Shown: piece after piece, positions 1 through 7,874 of the stretch | Layout: each line of letters opens with the position of its first letter | How positions within the stretch are numbered: the stretch's first letter is position 1 | Origin: Pyronema omphalodes | Taxonomy: Eukaryota > Ascomycota > Pezizomycetes > Pezizales > Pyronemataceae | Direction of reading: 5' to 3' | DNA: 26,014 nucleotides | NCBI GenBank assembly: GCA_024516155.1 | Contig: JAJJXM010000165.1 | Coordinates: 1-26,014 of the forward strand | The notes under the pieces: generated by a model | What the model was told of the DNA's origin: nothing | Seen by the model: the letters and a program-made list of their open reading frames with translations, nothing else | Database searches by the model: none | Translations under genes and position numbers: made by a program

Positions 1-661
1 CATCTCTTCCATCGCTGAGGAAGAGGCCGTGAGGTTCGGTGAGGGGGGGCGCCGAGATGACTTGTTGCTGTTCGTCGATTTTCCTCGTCAGGGCGTCCAC
101 AGCAGCCTTGAGAGCTGCTGTTTCTGCCTGTGTAGAGTCGTAGGCTGCGCGCAGCTTCGTGTTGTCGTCGGTCAGAATGTTGAATTTCGTCATCATGACG
201 TCGAATCTGAGGCGCATCGCATCGCTGTTGTTGCGTATGGTGTCATCGAGGGTATTGAAGCGGCGCTGTGTGTCCTGGTGGATCTGTTGTATCCCCAGGA
301 AGCTGGCTCCAGTGAATTCGGCGTAGTTGTCTATAAACAGTTGATCTAGGGTGGCATAGTTGTCGTCAACTGCGACTGCCTTATTAATTGCAGATACCAT
401 TAAGCGACGGTAGTTACTAAACCGGCTGTGTTCAGTTGTCGCCTGTTGCTGCGATGTTGAAGCCGAAGGAGCTGGTGATCGTGCCAAGACCACGCTCTGG
501 AAGGGCTTTCCAGCGAAGTTTCCATCAACTTCATCAACTTTTCCATCTCTTCCATTCAGAGTAGGAGTAGATCCATCATGAGGAAGGTCGGCTAGAACAT
601 TGTACGCGTTTTCGGACCGTTTCGATCGTCGGGCGTTGTTCTGTCGTTGTTTTGGCGACAT
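1..661 (-). pseudogene. LINE ORF1 of element C (partial, frameshifted)
   Basis: The ATG at 661 opens a frame that aligns along its length with ORF1 of element A, starting MSPKQRQNNA. It includes the helical, probably coiled-coil stretch after the FLGIQQIH motif. The frame runs off the window edge. Near 43-49 the plus strand has seven G where B and A have six, so the reading frame is lost at that point relative to its relatives. The protein should be the RNA-binding, nucleocapsid-like partner of a LINE, inferred from position and family resemblance. No Cys/His knuckle is visible in the part present. Confidence 0.7.
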
Positions 662-863
662 TTCGTGAGATGGGGTAAGCCAAAACTCGTGAAAACTCTG
701 ATTTTGCGACAAAAGTCAACAAAAACAACGTAGAATTCCCTGAAAATTCAGAGAATAACGTAATAGAGTGCTGCGAATCCGAATCCGATGAGAAAACCGG
801 GGGTTTCGGTGCTCGTTGTTGAGAATGCAGGGGGGGGGTCGCCGTTGCCGTGTGGTGTGTTCC
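662..863 (-). promoter_or_regulatory. 5' leader of LINE element C
   Basis: This is a non-coding leader between the element's 5' end and the ORF1 ATG. It begins with an ACACGGCAACGG-type sequence followed by nine C and TGC, which recurs at the 5' ends of A, D, E and F in related form. LINEs of this type normally carry an internal promoter here; that role is inferred. It is nearly identical to 4117-4320 in element A. Confidence 0.55.
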
Positions 864-1503
864 TGCTTGGGGCGTCGGGTAGAGGTGTGTCCTGAGCAGA
901 TGAATTGTCAGGGTGAGGTTCCGGTGTCGCATCGGTTAACGTGATCGCGAGGAGAGGTAGGGGGGACATAGGCTTGAGGGCATCAAGCTTGTCCTGGGCG
1001 GCGGTAGTCGCATGTTTCGAGTGCATCAGGCTTCGCACCGGTGATGCAGCTCTCGGTTTGTGGTTGACCGGTGCTCTGGTCGTTGGTGAGGTGGGTTCGG
1101 TGTTCTGGTCGCTTCCCCTTCGCTTTCTCTTGCCAGGAGGGTTGCGGACAGCGTCCAGGACATCCTGAATGTCATGTTGGACGACGGACAGTTGCATAGT
1201 CATCTCTTCCATCGCTGAGGAAGAGGCCGTGAGGTTCGGTGAGGGGGGCGCCGAAATGACTTGTTGCTGTTCGTCGATTTTCTTCGTCAGGGCGTCCACA
1301 GCAGCCTTCAGAGCTGCTGTTTCTGCCTGTGTAGAGTCGTATGCTGTGCGCAGCGTCGCGTTTTCGAAGAGCAGATCGTTGAATTTCGTCATCATGACGT
1401 CGAATCTGCCGTGTGTCGCATCGTTGTTGTTGCGTATGGATTCCTCGAGTGTATTGAAGCGCCGCTGTGTGTCCCGGTGGATCTGTTGTATCCCCAGGAA
1501 GCT
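864..1503 (-). pseudogene. inverted LINE ORF1 fragment (element B)
   Basis: This internal piece of ORF1 reads leftward from the FLGIQQIHRDTQRR motif at the inversion junction. It passes through the putative coiled coil (ATLRTAYDSTQAETAALKAA), a basic GKRKRR motif and a Pro/Ser/Thr-rich region to PLPDAPS, where element C interrupts it. It has no start codon and no natural stop of its own: the open frame continues into C's leader. It corresponds to about residues 121-345 of the element A protein and is highly similar. It cannot encode a functional protein as placed. Confidence 0.75.
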
Positions 1504-1815
1504 TTGTGGAGGAAATAAAGGAGGAAAAATGGTTAAAAATGGGAGGGGAAGGGAGGAGGAAAGGGAGGAGCCCGGCGAGGCGGCCTCTGTGCAAGCAGGG
1601 CACTGGAACAGCAGACGCGCTTGGACAAGAAACCCCCGTAGTAACAGTGGGGACAGACCCCACAACCACAACGATCGAGAGGAGGAGACTGGTAGAGGTG
1701 GAGACTGGGTTTTTGCTTTTACATTTCTTTCTTCTTCTCTTTTGTATTTATCTGTCCCTTGTCATAACCTTCGGGTTGCAAACAAGTAATGAGAGAACAA
1801 ACAAACAAACAAACA
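1501..1815 (+). other. LINE 3' end (UTR plus ACAA tail) of element B
   Basis: This non-coding 3' region is almost identical, in reverse orientation, to 2330-2640 of element A. It starts purine-rich (GGAGGAAATAAAGGAGG) and ends in repeated ACAA units. The tail marks the 3' terminus of the element. Together with 2330-2640 it forms an inverted repeat of about 310 bp around 514 bp of RT coding sequence. Confidence 0.75.
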
Positions 1816-2329
1816 GCAACGAGAGCTGCGTCGTCCATGTAGCTCGGGGTCCATAGCGTGGGGTGAGTCGTTTGTAGTTTGTCGAACAGAGGGCGCAGGT
1901 AGATGAGGAAGAGAATGGGGGACACCGGGGAACCTTGGGGGATGCCCGTCCTAATAGGTCGCTGTATGTCTGTTCGTCCGTCGAATGATAGGGCTGTCGT
2001 CCTGTCGTTTAGGAAAGTCGAACACCAGGAGACAACTGCGGTTGGGCAGCCCAGTGTACGCATTGTCGTGAGGAGGCGCGCGGAGGAGACGTTGTCGAAG
2101 GCTCCTCGCACATCCAAAAATAGCGCGGAGGTCACCATGCGGCACCCCGCATTCGCTTCGACCTCGTGCGTTAGGGCCATTGCAGCGTCGATAGCCGAGC
2201 GTTTAGGGCGCCCGCCTATCTGGTCTGCATGCAGTATATCGTGTGACTCCGCCATGAGGCTGAGCCGGGTCGCCATAAGTTTTTCTAGAATTTTTCCCAT
2301 GCAGTTCAGCAACGCGATGGGACGATAGG
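1816..2329 (-). pseudogene. LINE H ORF2, reverse transcriptase core (fragment)
   Basis: Reading from 2329 leftward, the frame carries consecutive RT motifs: YRPIALLNCMGKILEK, ALFLDVRGAFDNVSS, GIPQGSPVSPILFLIYL and the catalytic SYMDDAAL. It is in frame with the piece at 4343-4540 once element A is removed. It ends within ALVA, where element B's tail begins. The function would be target-primed reverse transcription of the LINE RNA. The thumb and C-terminal domains are missing from the window. The short in-frame extensions at both ends come from the inserted elements' tails and are not native. Confidence 0.85.
2316..2329. repeat. 14-bp target-site duplication, left copy (element A)
   Basis: GATGGGACGATAGG occurs here and at 4329-4342, exactly flanking element A. 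It lies inside the RT gene of LINE H. A duplication of this length is typical of target-primed insertion and proves that A is one transposition unit. Confidence 0.9.
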
Positions 2330-2661
2330 TTTGTTTGTTTGTTCTCTCATTACTTGTTTGCAACCCGAAGGTTATGACAAGGGACAGATAAATACACAAG
2401 AGAAGAAGAAAGAAATGTAAAAGCAAAAACCCAGTCTCCACCTCTACCAGTCTCCTCCTCTTGATCGTTGTGGTTGTGGGGTCTGTCCCCACTGTATACT
2501 ACGGGGGTTTCTTGTCCGAGCGCGTCTGATGTTCCAAGTGCCCTGCTTGCACAGAGGCCGCCTCGCCGGGCTCCTCCCTTTCCTCCTCCCTTCCCCTCCC
2601 ATTTTTAACCATTTTTCCTCCTGTATTTCCTCCACAAAGCAAAAACAAAACCAAAGCAAAG
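2330..2661 (-). other. 3' UTR and tail of element A
   Basis: This non-coding region lies between the ORF1 stop and the ACAA tail. It is near-identical to the 3' end of element B. It probably carries the RNA sequence recognised by the partner RT, since it is the part shared by both copies; that role is inferred. Confidence 0.65.
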
Positions 2662-4116
2662 TTAAACAGCCGCCGGGCCACCCGTGCCCCCACTCTCCTC
2701 TCCTCTCTCCCCTCCTCCGCCGGTGTCTCCTGACTCTTTGCCCCTTGAGACACCCGGGCCCGCCCTGCCCCTCTTCTCCTCCCCTCTCTCCCCTTCTCCT
2801 TCCTTCTTCCTCAGCCTCCTCGCTGCTCCCCCTCGCCTCTCTCCCCTTGTTGTCGGTGGTGTTGTCAGTCCAAGATTGCCATTCCCAAGCACAATCTGGA
2901 CGTTGATGCCTCCGCTCTTGACGACTTCTGCCCAAGTCTTCTTTGCAGAGGGTGTTGTCGTTCTGGGTTGGTGGGTGTTCTTTCCCCGTCCACCATTCTT
3001 TGTTGTAGGGGTCTTGCTGGGTGTCGCTGCCGTAGGTGTCGTCTCCTTCGCTTTCTGCTTCTTCCTCTGTGTAGCCTTCGCCTCCACAGTCTTCCATCCG
3101 TTCGTCTCAGCAGGGGCAGTGCTTGGGGCGTCGGGTAGAGGTGTGTCCTGAGCAGATGAACTGTCAGGGTGAGGTTCCGGTGTCGCATCGGTTGACGTGA
3201 TTGCGAGGAGAGGTAGGGGGGACATAGGCTTGAGGGCATCAAGCTTGTCCTGGGCGGCGGTAGTCGCATGTTTCGAGTGCATCAGGCTTCGCACCGGTGA
3301 TGCCGCTCTCGGTTTGTGGTTCACCGGTCTTCTGTTTGTCGGTGAGGTGGGTTCGGTGTTCTGGTCACTTCCCCTTCGCTTTCTCTTGCCAGGAGGGTTG
3401 CGAACAGCGTCCAGGACATCCTGAATGTCATGTTGGACGACGGACAGTTGCATAGTCATCTCTTCCATCGCTGAGGAAGAGGCCGTAAGGTTCGGTGAGG
3501 GGGGCGCCGAAATGACTTGTTGCTGTTCGTCGATTTTCTTCGTCAGGGCGTCCACAGCAGCCTTGAGAGCTGCTGTTTCTTTCTGTGTAGAGTTGTATGC
3601 TGCGCGCAGCTTCGTGTTTTCATCCAGCAGGATGCTGGATTTCGACATCAGGACGTCGAATCTGTGGCGCATCTCCTCGCTGTTGTCGCGTATGGTGTCA
3701 TCGAGGGTATTGAAGCGTCGCTGTGTATCCCGGTGGATCTGTTGTATCCCCAGGAAGTTGGCTCCAGTGAGTTCGGCGTAGTTGTCTATGAACAGTTGAT
3801 CTAGGGTGGCATAGCCCTCATCAACTGCGACTGCCTCATTAATTGCAGATACGAAGAAGCGACGGTAGGCTCTGAACCGGCTGTGTTCAGTTGTCGCCTG
3901 TTGCTGCTGTCTTGAAGCCGAAGGAACCGGTGATCCTGCCGAGACCACGCTCTGGAAGGGTTTTCCAGCGAAGTTTCCATCAACTTCATCAGTTTTTCCA
4001 TCTCTTCCATCAAAAGTAGGAGTAGATCCATCATGAGGAAGGTCGGCTAGAACATTGTACGCGTTTTCGGACCGTTTCGATCGTTGGGCGTTGTTCTGTC
4101 GTTGTTTTGGCGACAT
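2662..4116 (-). CDS. LINE ORF1 protein of element A (484 aa)
   Basis: The start is the ATG at 4116 (MSPKQRQNNA); the open frame extends upstream only through a TTG. A variable N-terminal region is followed by a conserved motif around residues 104-131 (TLDQLFIDNY, FLGIQQIHRD). A probable coiled coil lies at about 132-201, a basic KRKRR near 244-248 that could act as a nuclear signal, and a Pro/Ser/Thr-rich segment after it. A TWAEVVKSGG motif precedes a low-complexity Arg/Glu/Gly C-terminus encoded by a polypurine tract. The CCHC knuckles seen in ORF1 of D, F and H are absent, so the C-terminal half is probably deleted and the frame now runs into former 3' UTR. The likely role is RNA-binding LINE particle protein. 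The frame is intact. Confidence 0.75.
   Translation of the reverse strand: MSPKQRQNNAQRSKRSENAYNVLADLPHDGSTPTFDGRDGKTDEVDGNFAGKPFQSVVSAGSPVPSASRQQQQATTEHSRFRAYRRFFVSAINEAVAVDEGYATLDQLFIDNYAELTGANFLGIQQIHRDTQRRFNTLDDTIRDNSEEMRHRFDVLMSKSSILLDENTKLRAAYNSTQKETAALKAAVDALTKKIDEQQQVISAPPSPNLTASSSAMEEMTMQLSVVQHDIQDVLDAVRNPPGKRKRRGSDQNTEPTSPTNRRPVNHKPRAASPVRSLMHSKHATTAAQDKLDALKPMSPLPLLAITSTDATPEPHPDSSSAQDTPLPDAPSTAPAETNGWKTVEAKATQRKKQKAKETTPTAATPSKTPTTKNGGRGKNTHQPRTTTPSAKKTWAEVVKSGGINVQIVLGNGNLGLTTPPTTRGERRGGAARRLRKKEGEGERGEEKRGRAGPGVSRGKESGDTGGGGERGEESGGTGGPAAV
2684..2850. repeat. polypurine/polypyrimidine tract
   Basis: About 165 bp are almost entirely C/T on the plus strand (G/A on the sense strand of element A). 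It encodes the Glu/Gly/Arg-rich C-terminus of the A protein. Its composition differs sharply from the rest of ORF1 and continues in character into the 3' UTR, suggesting it was originally untranslated. Confidence 0.7.
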
Positions 4117-4328
4117 TTCGTGAGGTGGGGTAAGCCAAAACTCGTGAAAACTCTGATTTTGCGACAAAAGTCAACAAAAACGACGTAGAATTCCCTGAAA
4201 ATTCAGAGAATAACGTAACAGAGTGCTGCGAATCCGAATCCGATGAGAAAACCGGGGGTTTCGGTGCTCGTTGTTGAGAATGCAGGGGGGGGGGGTCGCC
4301 GTTGCCGTGTGGTGTGTTCCGTTGCCGT
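4117..4328 (-). promoter_or_regulatory. 5' leader of element A
   Basis: The leader begins directly inside the target duplication at 4328. The first 20 or so bases repeat ACGGCAACGG twice, followed by 11 C (4285-4295 on the plus strand) and TGCATTCTC. The leader is nearly identical to that of element C. An internal promoter is expected by analogy with other LINEs. Confidence 0.55.
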
Positions 4329-4342
4329 GATGGGACGATAGG
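4329..4342. repeat. 14-bp target-site duplication, right copy (element A)
   Basis: This is a perfect copy of 2316-2329. It marks the 5' end of element A, which is therefore a full insertion and not a fragment. Confidence 0.9.
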
Positions 4343-4540
4343 CCTTAACTGCGCTGTAGTCAGGTTTGTTCGGTTTCGGGATAACCACCGTCGTTGCTTC
4401 ACGCCAGCACCTTGGGTGGTATCCTTTGTCACCTAGCCTTGCGTACAGCGCATCGAATACCTTGGGGATTGCGTCATAGGCTCTCCTTAGGCATGCGAAC
4501 GTTGCCATGTCGGGACCGGGGGCTTTCTTGGGGGAGGAGG
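4343..4540 (-). pseudogene. LINE H ORF2, RT N-terminal part
   Basis: The frame contains the residues leading into the RT domain, including FACLRRAYDAIP, YHPRCWREATTVVIPKPNK and YSAVKAYRPI, where element A is inserted. It is one frame off from the endonuclease part upstream. The shift maps to a CCTCCTCCCCCAAG stretch near 4530-4545, which appears to lack one C. Apart from that indel and the insertion, I see no stop codon in H ORF2. Confidence 0.8.
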
Positions 4541-5911
4541 GTAAATCGCGTGACGTATTGCTTCGGGGGTGAATGTGTGCCAGGGGATAATGGGGTGTGT
4601 GGGGGGGATTTGAGTCTGAGGGGCAGCGGGGGGGGGTGGGAAGAGAGCCTGAAAGGCGTTTACTTTGCCTTCAAAATCAACATGTACCTTGTCTATCCCA
4701 CCTACCTGGGTCTTTATTGGGGGGGTCAGCTGGGCGCGCCGGGGGTTTGTATATCTGAAGGCGGCCCAGACATCGGGGCCTTCTGCGGCGGCCAGGTATT
4801 CTTTCCACAAGGAGTCCTTTGCGTGTCGTACTCTGCGGTAGTGGGTGTTTCGGAGGCGTTTGTACTCCGCATGATGGGCTGGGAGGCGAGTAGATTTCCA
4901 CCTCTTTCTTGCGCTTTGCATGTTCCGTCGAGTCGTGTTTAGTTCCTCCGTCCACCACCTCTTCGAGCGAGGAGTCGGTGTGAGGGTGGGTGTCGCTTTT
5001 TGGGCAGCTGCTTCAATGGAGTCACGAATGAGGGCGGCCCATTCGTCCAGAGTACTTGCGGACGGGTTTGCGCGGAGGTGTGTCCAGTACGGGTGACTGG
5101 CCTCGGCGAGGGTTTGTAGCTCCCTGGTAACAGTCTCCCAATCCGTTTTTTGCCAGTTAAGTCGTGGGGCGGTGGGGGTGGCGGTGTCATGGTCTGGGTG
5201 GAGGGACGTTAGTTGGAAGCGGATGACCTCGTGGTCTGAACCTGTGGCTAGGTCGTCGTCGACTGCCCAGTTCGTGAGTTCCCTTGTCATCGCGGGGGAT
5301 GTCAGGGTCAGGTCCAGAACCGACGAGCCAGAGCCGTCTTTGTACTGGTGGGTCGGGACGTCGGGGACGTTCGCCAGGTTCCAGTGGTGGGTTTCGATCA
5401 GTTCCACAATCTCTTCAGCTCGGGCTCTCCTGCGAGTGTTGGAATCCCACAACGGGTGGTGTGCGTTGAGGTCTCCCGTGATGACACATCGGCGAGGGAG
5501 GACGAGGGGGGTGAGGGCTCGGGGTACGGTGTATAGTTTGGAGAGTGGGTCACGTTCATTATATATGTTAAGTAAAAAGAAGGGGGGTATTAGGGGTGTG
5601 CGGACCTCGAGGACTTCTAGGTCTGGGTGTGCGGTGACATCTGGTCGAGGGGTGACGCTGATGTGGGGGTTCAAACCAGAGACGTAGGCGGCGGTCCAGT
5701 TGACTTTGTGGTAGCCGCGGGGGGGGAGCAAAAGAATGAAGTTGGGGTGGGTTATAGCAAATTTGGGGTCCTTGACGTTTACCTCTTGGACAAGAATGAT
5801 GTCGGTGGTAGCGCTTGCTGTATTTAGCAGCGTCGTGAGGGCGGTGGTGCTGCGATTCGTGTTGTGGGACACGATGCGGAGGGTCGCCGCTGATGGATGT
5901 TGTCTATTCAT
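4487..5911 (-). pseudogene. LINE H ORF2, APE-type endonuclease part
   Basis: The ATG at 5911 overlaps the ORF1 stop by 8 nt. The N-terminal domain has apurinic-like endonuclease landmarks: HNTN (residues 16-19), VQEVN with the catalytic Glu (about 43), TGDLNAHHPLW (145-155) and TGSDHEVIRF (223-232). It nicks target DNA to prime reverse transcription. A linker follows with WTEELNTTRRNM and FRYTNPRRAQ motifs, the same as in LINE G. The frame ends at 4487 because of a one-base slip in a proline-coding C tract near 4530-4545; the last 10-15 residues are out-of-frame readthrough. Confidence 0.85.
5904..5911 (-). promoter_or_regulatory. ORF1/ORF2 overlap ATGAATAG (LINE H)
   Basis: The ORF2 start codon and ORF1 stop codon share the 8-mer ATGAATAG. 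The same arrangement occurs in LINE D (21042-21049) and, as ATGTCTAG, in LINE F (24109-24116). This suggests that ORF2 is made by termination-reinitiation. Confidence 0.7.
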
Positions 5912-6222
5912 CGGCGGTCATGGTGGTATCGGTAATGGGGTCGGTTTCGGCGGGGATGTTGTCGTAGGTGCTGTCTGGGCGGGTTTTGAGCCATGCCTCT
6001 CTCACAATTCCTATTTTCACTGGGCATTTAGTGCTGTATGCTGCGTGTTGGGTGTCAGCATGTCCAGCGGCTACACAGTTCGAGCATCTGTAAACGGTGT
6101 GGATGCACTTCCTGCCCTTCTGTTTGGGGCATTCTCCACAGAAGCGGTATTCCGTTGGGTGTACGGCGGCGCATATGGCGCAGGTAGGTCCGTTGTCGGT
6201 GGCGCACGTTGCGTGACCTGCA
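5904..6222 (-). pseudogene. LINE H ORF1, C-terminal part (Cys/His knuckles)
   Basis: This piece of the nucleic-acid-binding ORF1 protein lacks its start. It has clustered Cys/His motifs, CAICAAVHPTEYRFCGECP then CIHTVYRCSNC and a later Cys, followed by VREAW and the terminal TADE. It ends in an 8-nt ATGAATAG overlap with ORF2. It aligns with the end of ORF1 in LINE D. The open frame extends to 6305, but the part beyond about 6222 belongs to LINE G read backwards. Confidence 0.8.
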
Positions 6223-7271
6223 GACATCTGTGATGACCCGGATTTGCAGGTTCTCGAGGTAGGCACGGACCTTATACCCGCTTTCTTTTTATTGAACCTA
6301 TACAACGAACGCCACCCTGATACCCAAATCTACACCATACCCTGATCCCTCTCCCCTCTTACCCTCCCCTGCCGGTGCATAATCACCGGTGATCTCAACG
6401 CTCACCATGCCCTGTGGAATTCATCCACCGGCAACCCCAAACAACCAGTGAGCTCGCACAACTGATTGAACAGCAGGACTGGGCGCTCATCAACGTTCCG
6501 GACGTCCCGACCCACTACTTCCGTCAGGGAACAAGATCATCTGTCATTGATCTCACACTGGCATCTCCACAAATAGCCGAGGAAGTAGTGGGATGGGCGG
6601 TGGATGATGAGCTGGCAACGGGGTCTGACCACGAAGTTATACGCTTTGAGGTTCAGACACTACACCCGAACGCGGAGCCCCCCCCCACCCCCGGAGCGAC
6701 TCAACGAGGGAAAGACAGACTGGAAGGTGTTCTCCGACACTTTGCGTTCATCAGCTGAGGTAACACAAAGACAATGGAAGCGCTACCAGGCCTCCCCAAC
6801 CCCCAAGAACTTAGATGCGTGGGCCTGCCATCTCCGTGACCACATGGCCGCCGCAGCAAACCCATCGACTCCCACCCTGAGAGTCACCCCTCGTTCCAAA
6901 AGATCGTGGACCGAGGAGGTCACTGCAGTGAAGAAAATCATGACGATGGCCAGAATGAGGGTGAAAGTGACATGGACGGAGGCAACACACACCCACTACC
7001 GCCAGTCTCGCAACTCCTTCCACCGCACGATACGACAAGCAAAAGATCCAAAGTGGAAAGAATACCTCTCGCAAGCAGAGGGCCCGGAAGTCTGGCAAGC
7101 GTTGCGCTACACCAACCCACGGAGAGCCCAAGTAACCCCGAAGATCCGGGCAATCATCGCCGGTAGGGAGGAAGTATGTAGCTCCTTCGAAAGAAAGGTA
7201 GAGGCATTCCAGAAGCTCTTCCCACCACCACCCCCCCCGTCCCCCGCCGTCCATGTTGCCGTTAACTCCAC
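6222..7271 (+). mobile_element. LINE element G, 5'-truncated fragment
   Basis: This plus-strand LINE fragment begins in the middle of the endonuclease and is cut by LINE E at about 7271. It belongs to the same broad group as H, with shared motifs such as VPDVPTH and RYTNPRRAQ, but has clearly diverged. Its left end meets LINE H head to head at about 6222, within a few bases. Confidence 0.75.
6222..7271 (+). pseudogene. LINE G ORF2 fragment (endonuclease and linker), decayed
   Basis: Readable pieces in order are: PDLQVLEV and FFLLNLYNERHPDTQIYTIP; a TGA in place of the Arg codon seen in H; CIITGDLNAHHALW; a frame change near 6425-6440; DWALINVPDVPTH and TGSDHEVIRF; a second frame change in a run of about nine C near 6680; then WTEEVTAVKKIM and LRYTNPRRAQVTPKIR. 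It ends at the proline run LFPPPPPPSP followed by LINE E. With one stop and two frameshifts it is not functional. The endonuclease metal-binding motifs DLN and SDH are still recognisable. Confidence 0.8.
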
Positions 7272-7557
7272 CACCCAGCAAAGAGCGACCCCCCCCCTGC
7301 CTTTTCAACAAACACGCCGAAATCGCAAGATTCTATAGCGGATTATTGTTCGGCAGCCCCGAATTACCTATTCGCAGCATTTTCAGACCAGGCTCTCTCT
7401 TTGTCGTTGAGTTTTCATCGAAAAAGAGTTTTCGGGCCCCTGAGAAAAGCCCCGCGAACCGGTTCCATCAACACCGCCCCCCACACACATCAAAAATCAT
7501 CATCTTAATCACAGATTCCTTGTCGCCACCGCAAGAACAACTCATTCGGAAACTCCG
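7272..7557 (+). promoter_or_regulatory. 5' leader of LINE E
   Basis: This is a non-coding leader from the 5' terminus to the ORF1 ATG. It matches the leader of LINE D at most positions. The C run is at 7289-7296. An internal promoter is inferred from LINE biology and is not visible as a specific motif. Confidence 0.5.
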
Positions 7558-7716
7558 ATGCCTCGCCGATCCTCCGCTGTTGAGAAACAGCCCCTCCCCC
7601 ACGACAAAGCACCCCCTCGGGCGCTCGCTCCGAAGAAACGCGCTAAGGCGGAGCCGCAAGGGTCCGACAAGTCCTACACAGCAATGCACGTAGACACGTG
7701 CTCTGACGTCAGCGAG
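7558..7716 (+). pseudogene. LINE E ORF1, N-terminal fragment
   Basis: Starting MPRRSSAVEKQPLP, it aligns with ORF1 of LINE D through the HVDTCSDVSE motif. The homology stops exactly where the copia LTR begins (7717). The open frame continues to 7860 in LTR sequence; those residues are not native. Confidence 0.8.
7712..7716. repeat. 5-bp target site at the copia 3' LTR (GCGAG)
   Basis: These five bases of LINE E precede the LTR tip TGTCGG. The intact sequence in LINE D reads GCGAGGATTCC, so GCGAG is the likely duplicated target. The partner copy should lie at the other end of the copia element, outside the window. Confidence 0.45.
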
Positions 7717-7874
7717 TGTCGGCAGGACGAGCAGGCACGAGGAGAGGATGGTGGAAGTGGAGAACGAGAAACAGATAATGTATTGAGTGAAGAACCATTT
7801 CCACCGGAAGCACAGCAAGCTAATATAGCACCTAGTAACCCTAGCCTACACCGGCCTTAGGCGCCACTTCAACA
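7717..7874 (-). repeat. copia 3' LTR (about 158 bp)
   Basis: In sense orientation it starts TGTTGAAGTGG and ends CCTGCCGACA, giving TGT...ACA tips. It is bounded by LINE E on one side and a G-rich tract on the other. The length is short even for copia elements. The right-hand LINE boundary is supported by comparison with LINE D. No second LTR is available for comparison. Confidence 0.75.

Larger units (their letters stand above)
1..863 (-). mobile_element. LINE element C, 5' part (leaves window on the left)
   Basis: This is the 5' end of a non-LTR retrotransposon of the same family as elements A and B. It reads leftward from a 5' terminus near 863, through a run of nine C (sense strand, 830-838), a roughly 200-bp leader, and then ORF1 from 661. 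The leader matches the leader of element A almost base for base. At 863/864 the sequence switches abruptly to the inverted ORF1 fragment of element B, so C most likely inserted into B. Its 3' end and target duplication lie outside the window. Boundary uncertainty is about 2 bp. Confidence 0.8.
864..1815 (+). mobile_element. LINE element B, 5'-inverted copy
   Basis: The element has two halves in opposite orientation. 1501-1815 is the 3' end of the A/B/C family in plus orientation, ending in an ACAA-type tail at 1797-1815. 864-1503 is an ORF1 fragment of the same family in minus orientation. The junction shares three bases (GCT, 1501-1503) with both parents. This is the expected product of twin priming during target-primed reverse transcription. 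The 3' tail abuts the RT gene of LINE H just after its YMDD motif. The left end is lost under element C or beyond the window. Confidence 0.75.
2330..4328 (-). mobile_element. element A: ORF1-only, non-autonomous LINE
   Basis: This is a complete 1999-bp insertion bounded by the 14-bp duplication. In sense orientation it has a leader starting at 4328 with a run of 11 C, an ORF1 of 484 codons, a purine-rich stretch, a 3' UTR and an ACAAACAAACAAA tail. No endonuclease or RT is present between the tips. It must therefore have been mobilised in trans or be a deletion derivative of an autonomous LINE. B and C are relatives. Confidence 0.85.
1816..6222 (-). mobile_element. LINE element H (Tad/I-like), interrupted
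   Basis: This minus-strand LINE contains the end of ORF1 (6222-5904), the ORF2 endonuclease (from 5911) and the RT core down to 1816. Element A (2330-4328) interrupts it and element B cuts it off on the left. Removing A with one target copy (2013 bp, divisible by three) restores the RT frame. The right boundary at about 6222 is a head-to-head junction with LINE G. The EN-RT order, APE-type endonuclease and CCHC-type ORF1 are typical of Tad1/I-group LINEs; clade assignment is inferred. Confidence 0.8.
7272..7716 (+). mobile_element. LINE element E, 5' end
   Basis: This is the 5' end of a LINE closely related to D. It has the same GCAAAGAGCGA plus eight C start, a leader of about 285 bp and the first 53 codons of ORF1. 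It is interrupted by the copia LTR after 7716. The continuation is expected beyond the window. It forms a direct repeat with 9885-10330. Confidence 0.8.

Noticed and set aside
941..1168. Plus-strand frames over the A/B/C ORF1 regions (also 3197-3424, 3425-3781)
   Set aside because: They are shadows of the minus-strand ORF1 and repeat simply because the elements are related.
4117..4167. Upstream extension of element A ORF1 to 4167
   Set aside because: It begins with TTG rather than ATG. The first ATG is at 4116 and the same ATG is present in element C.
4394..7311. Long antisense frames opposite LINE H and G ORF2
   Set aside because: They have no domain signature and arise from GC-rich coding sequence on the other strand.
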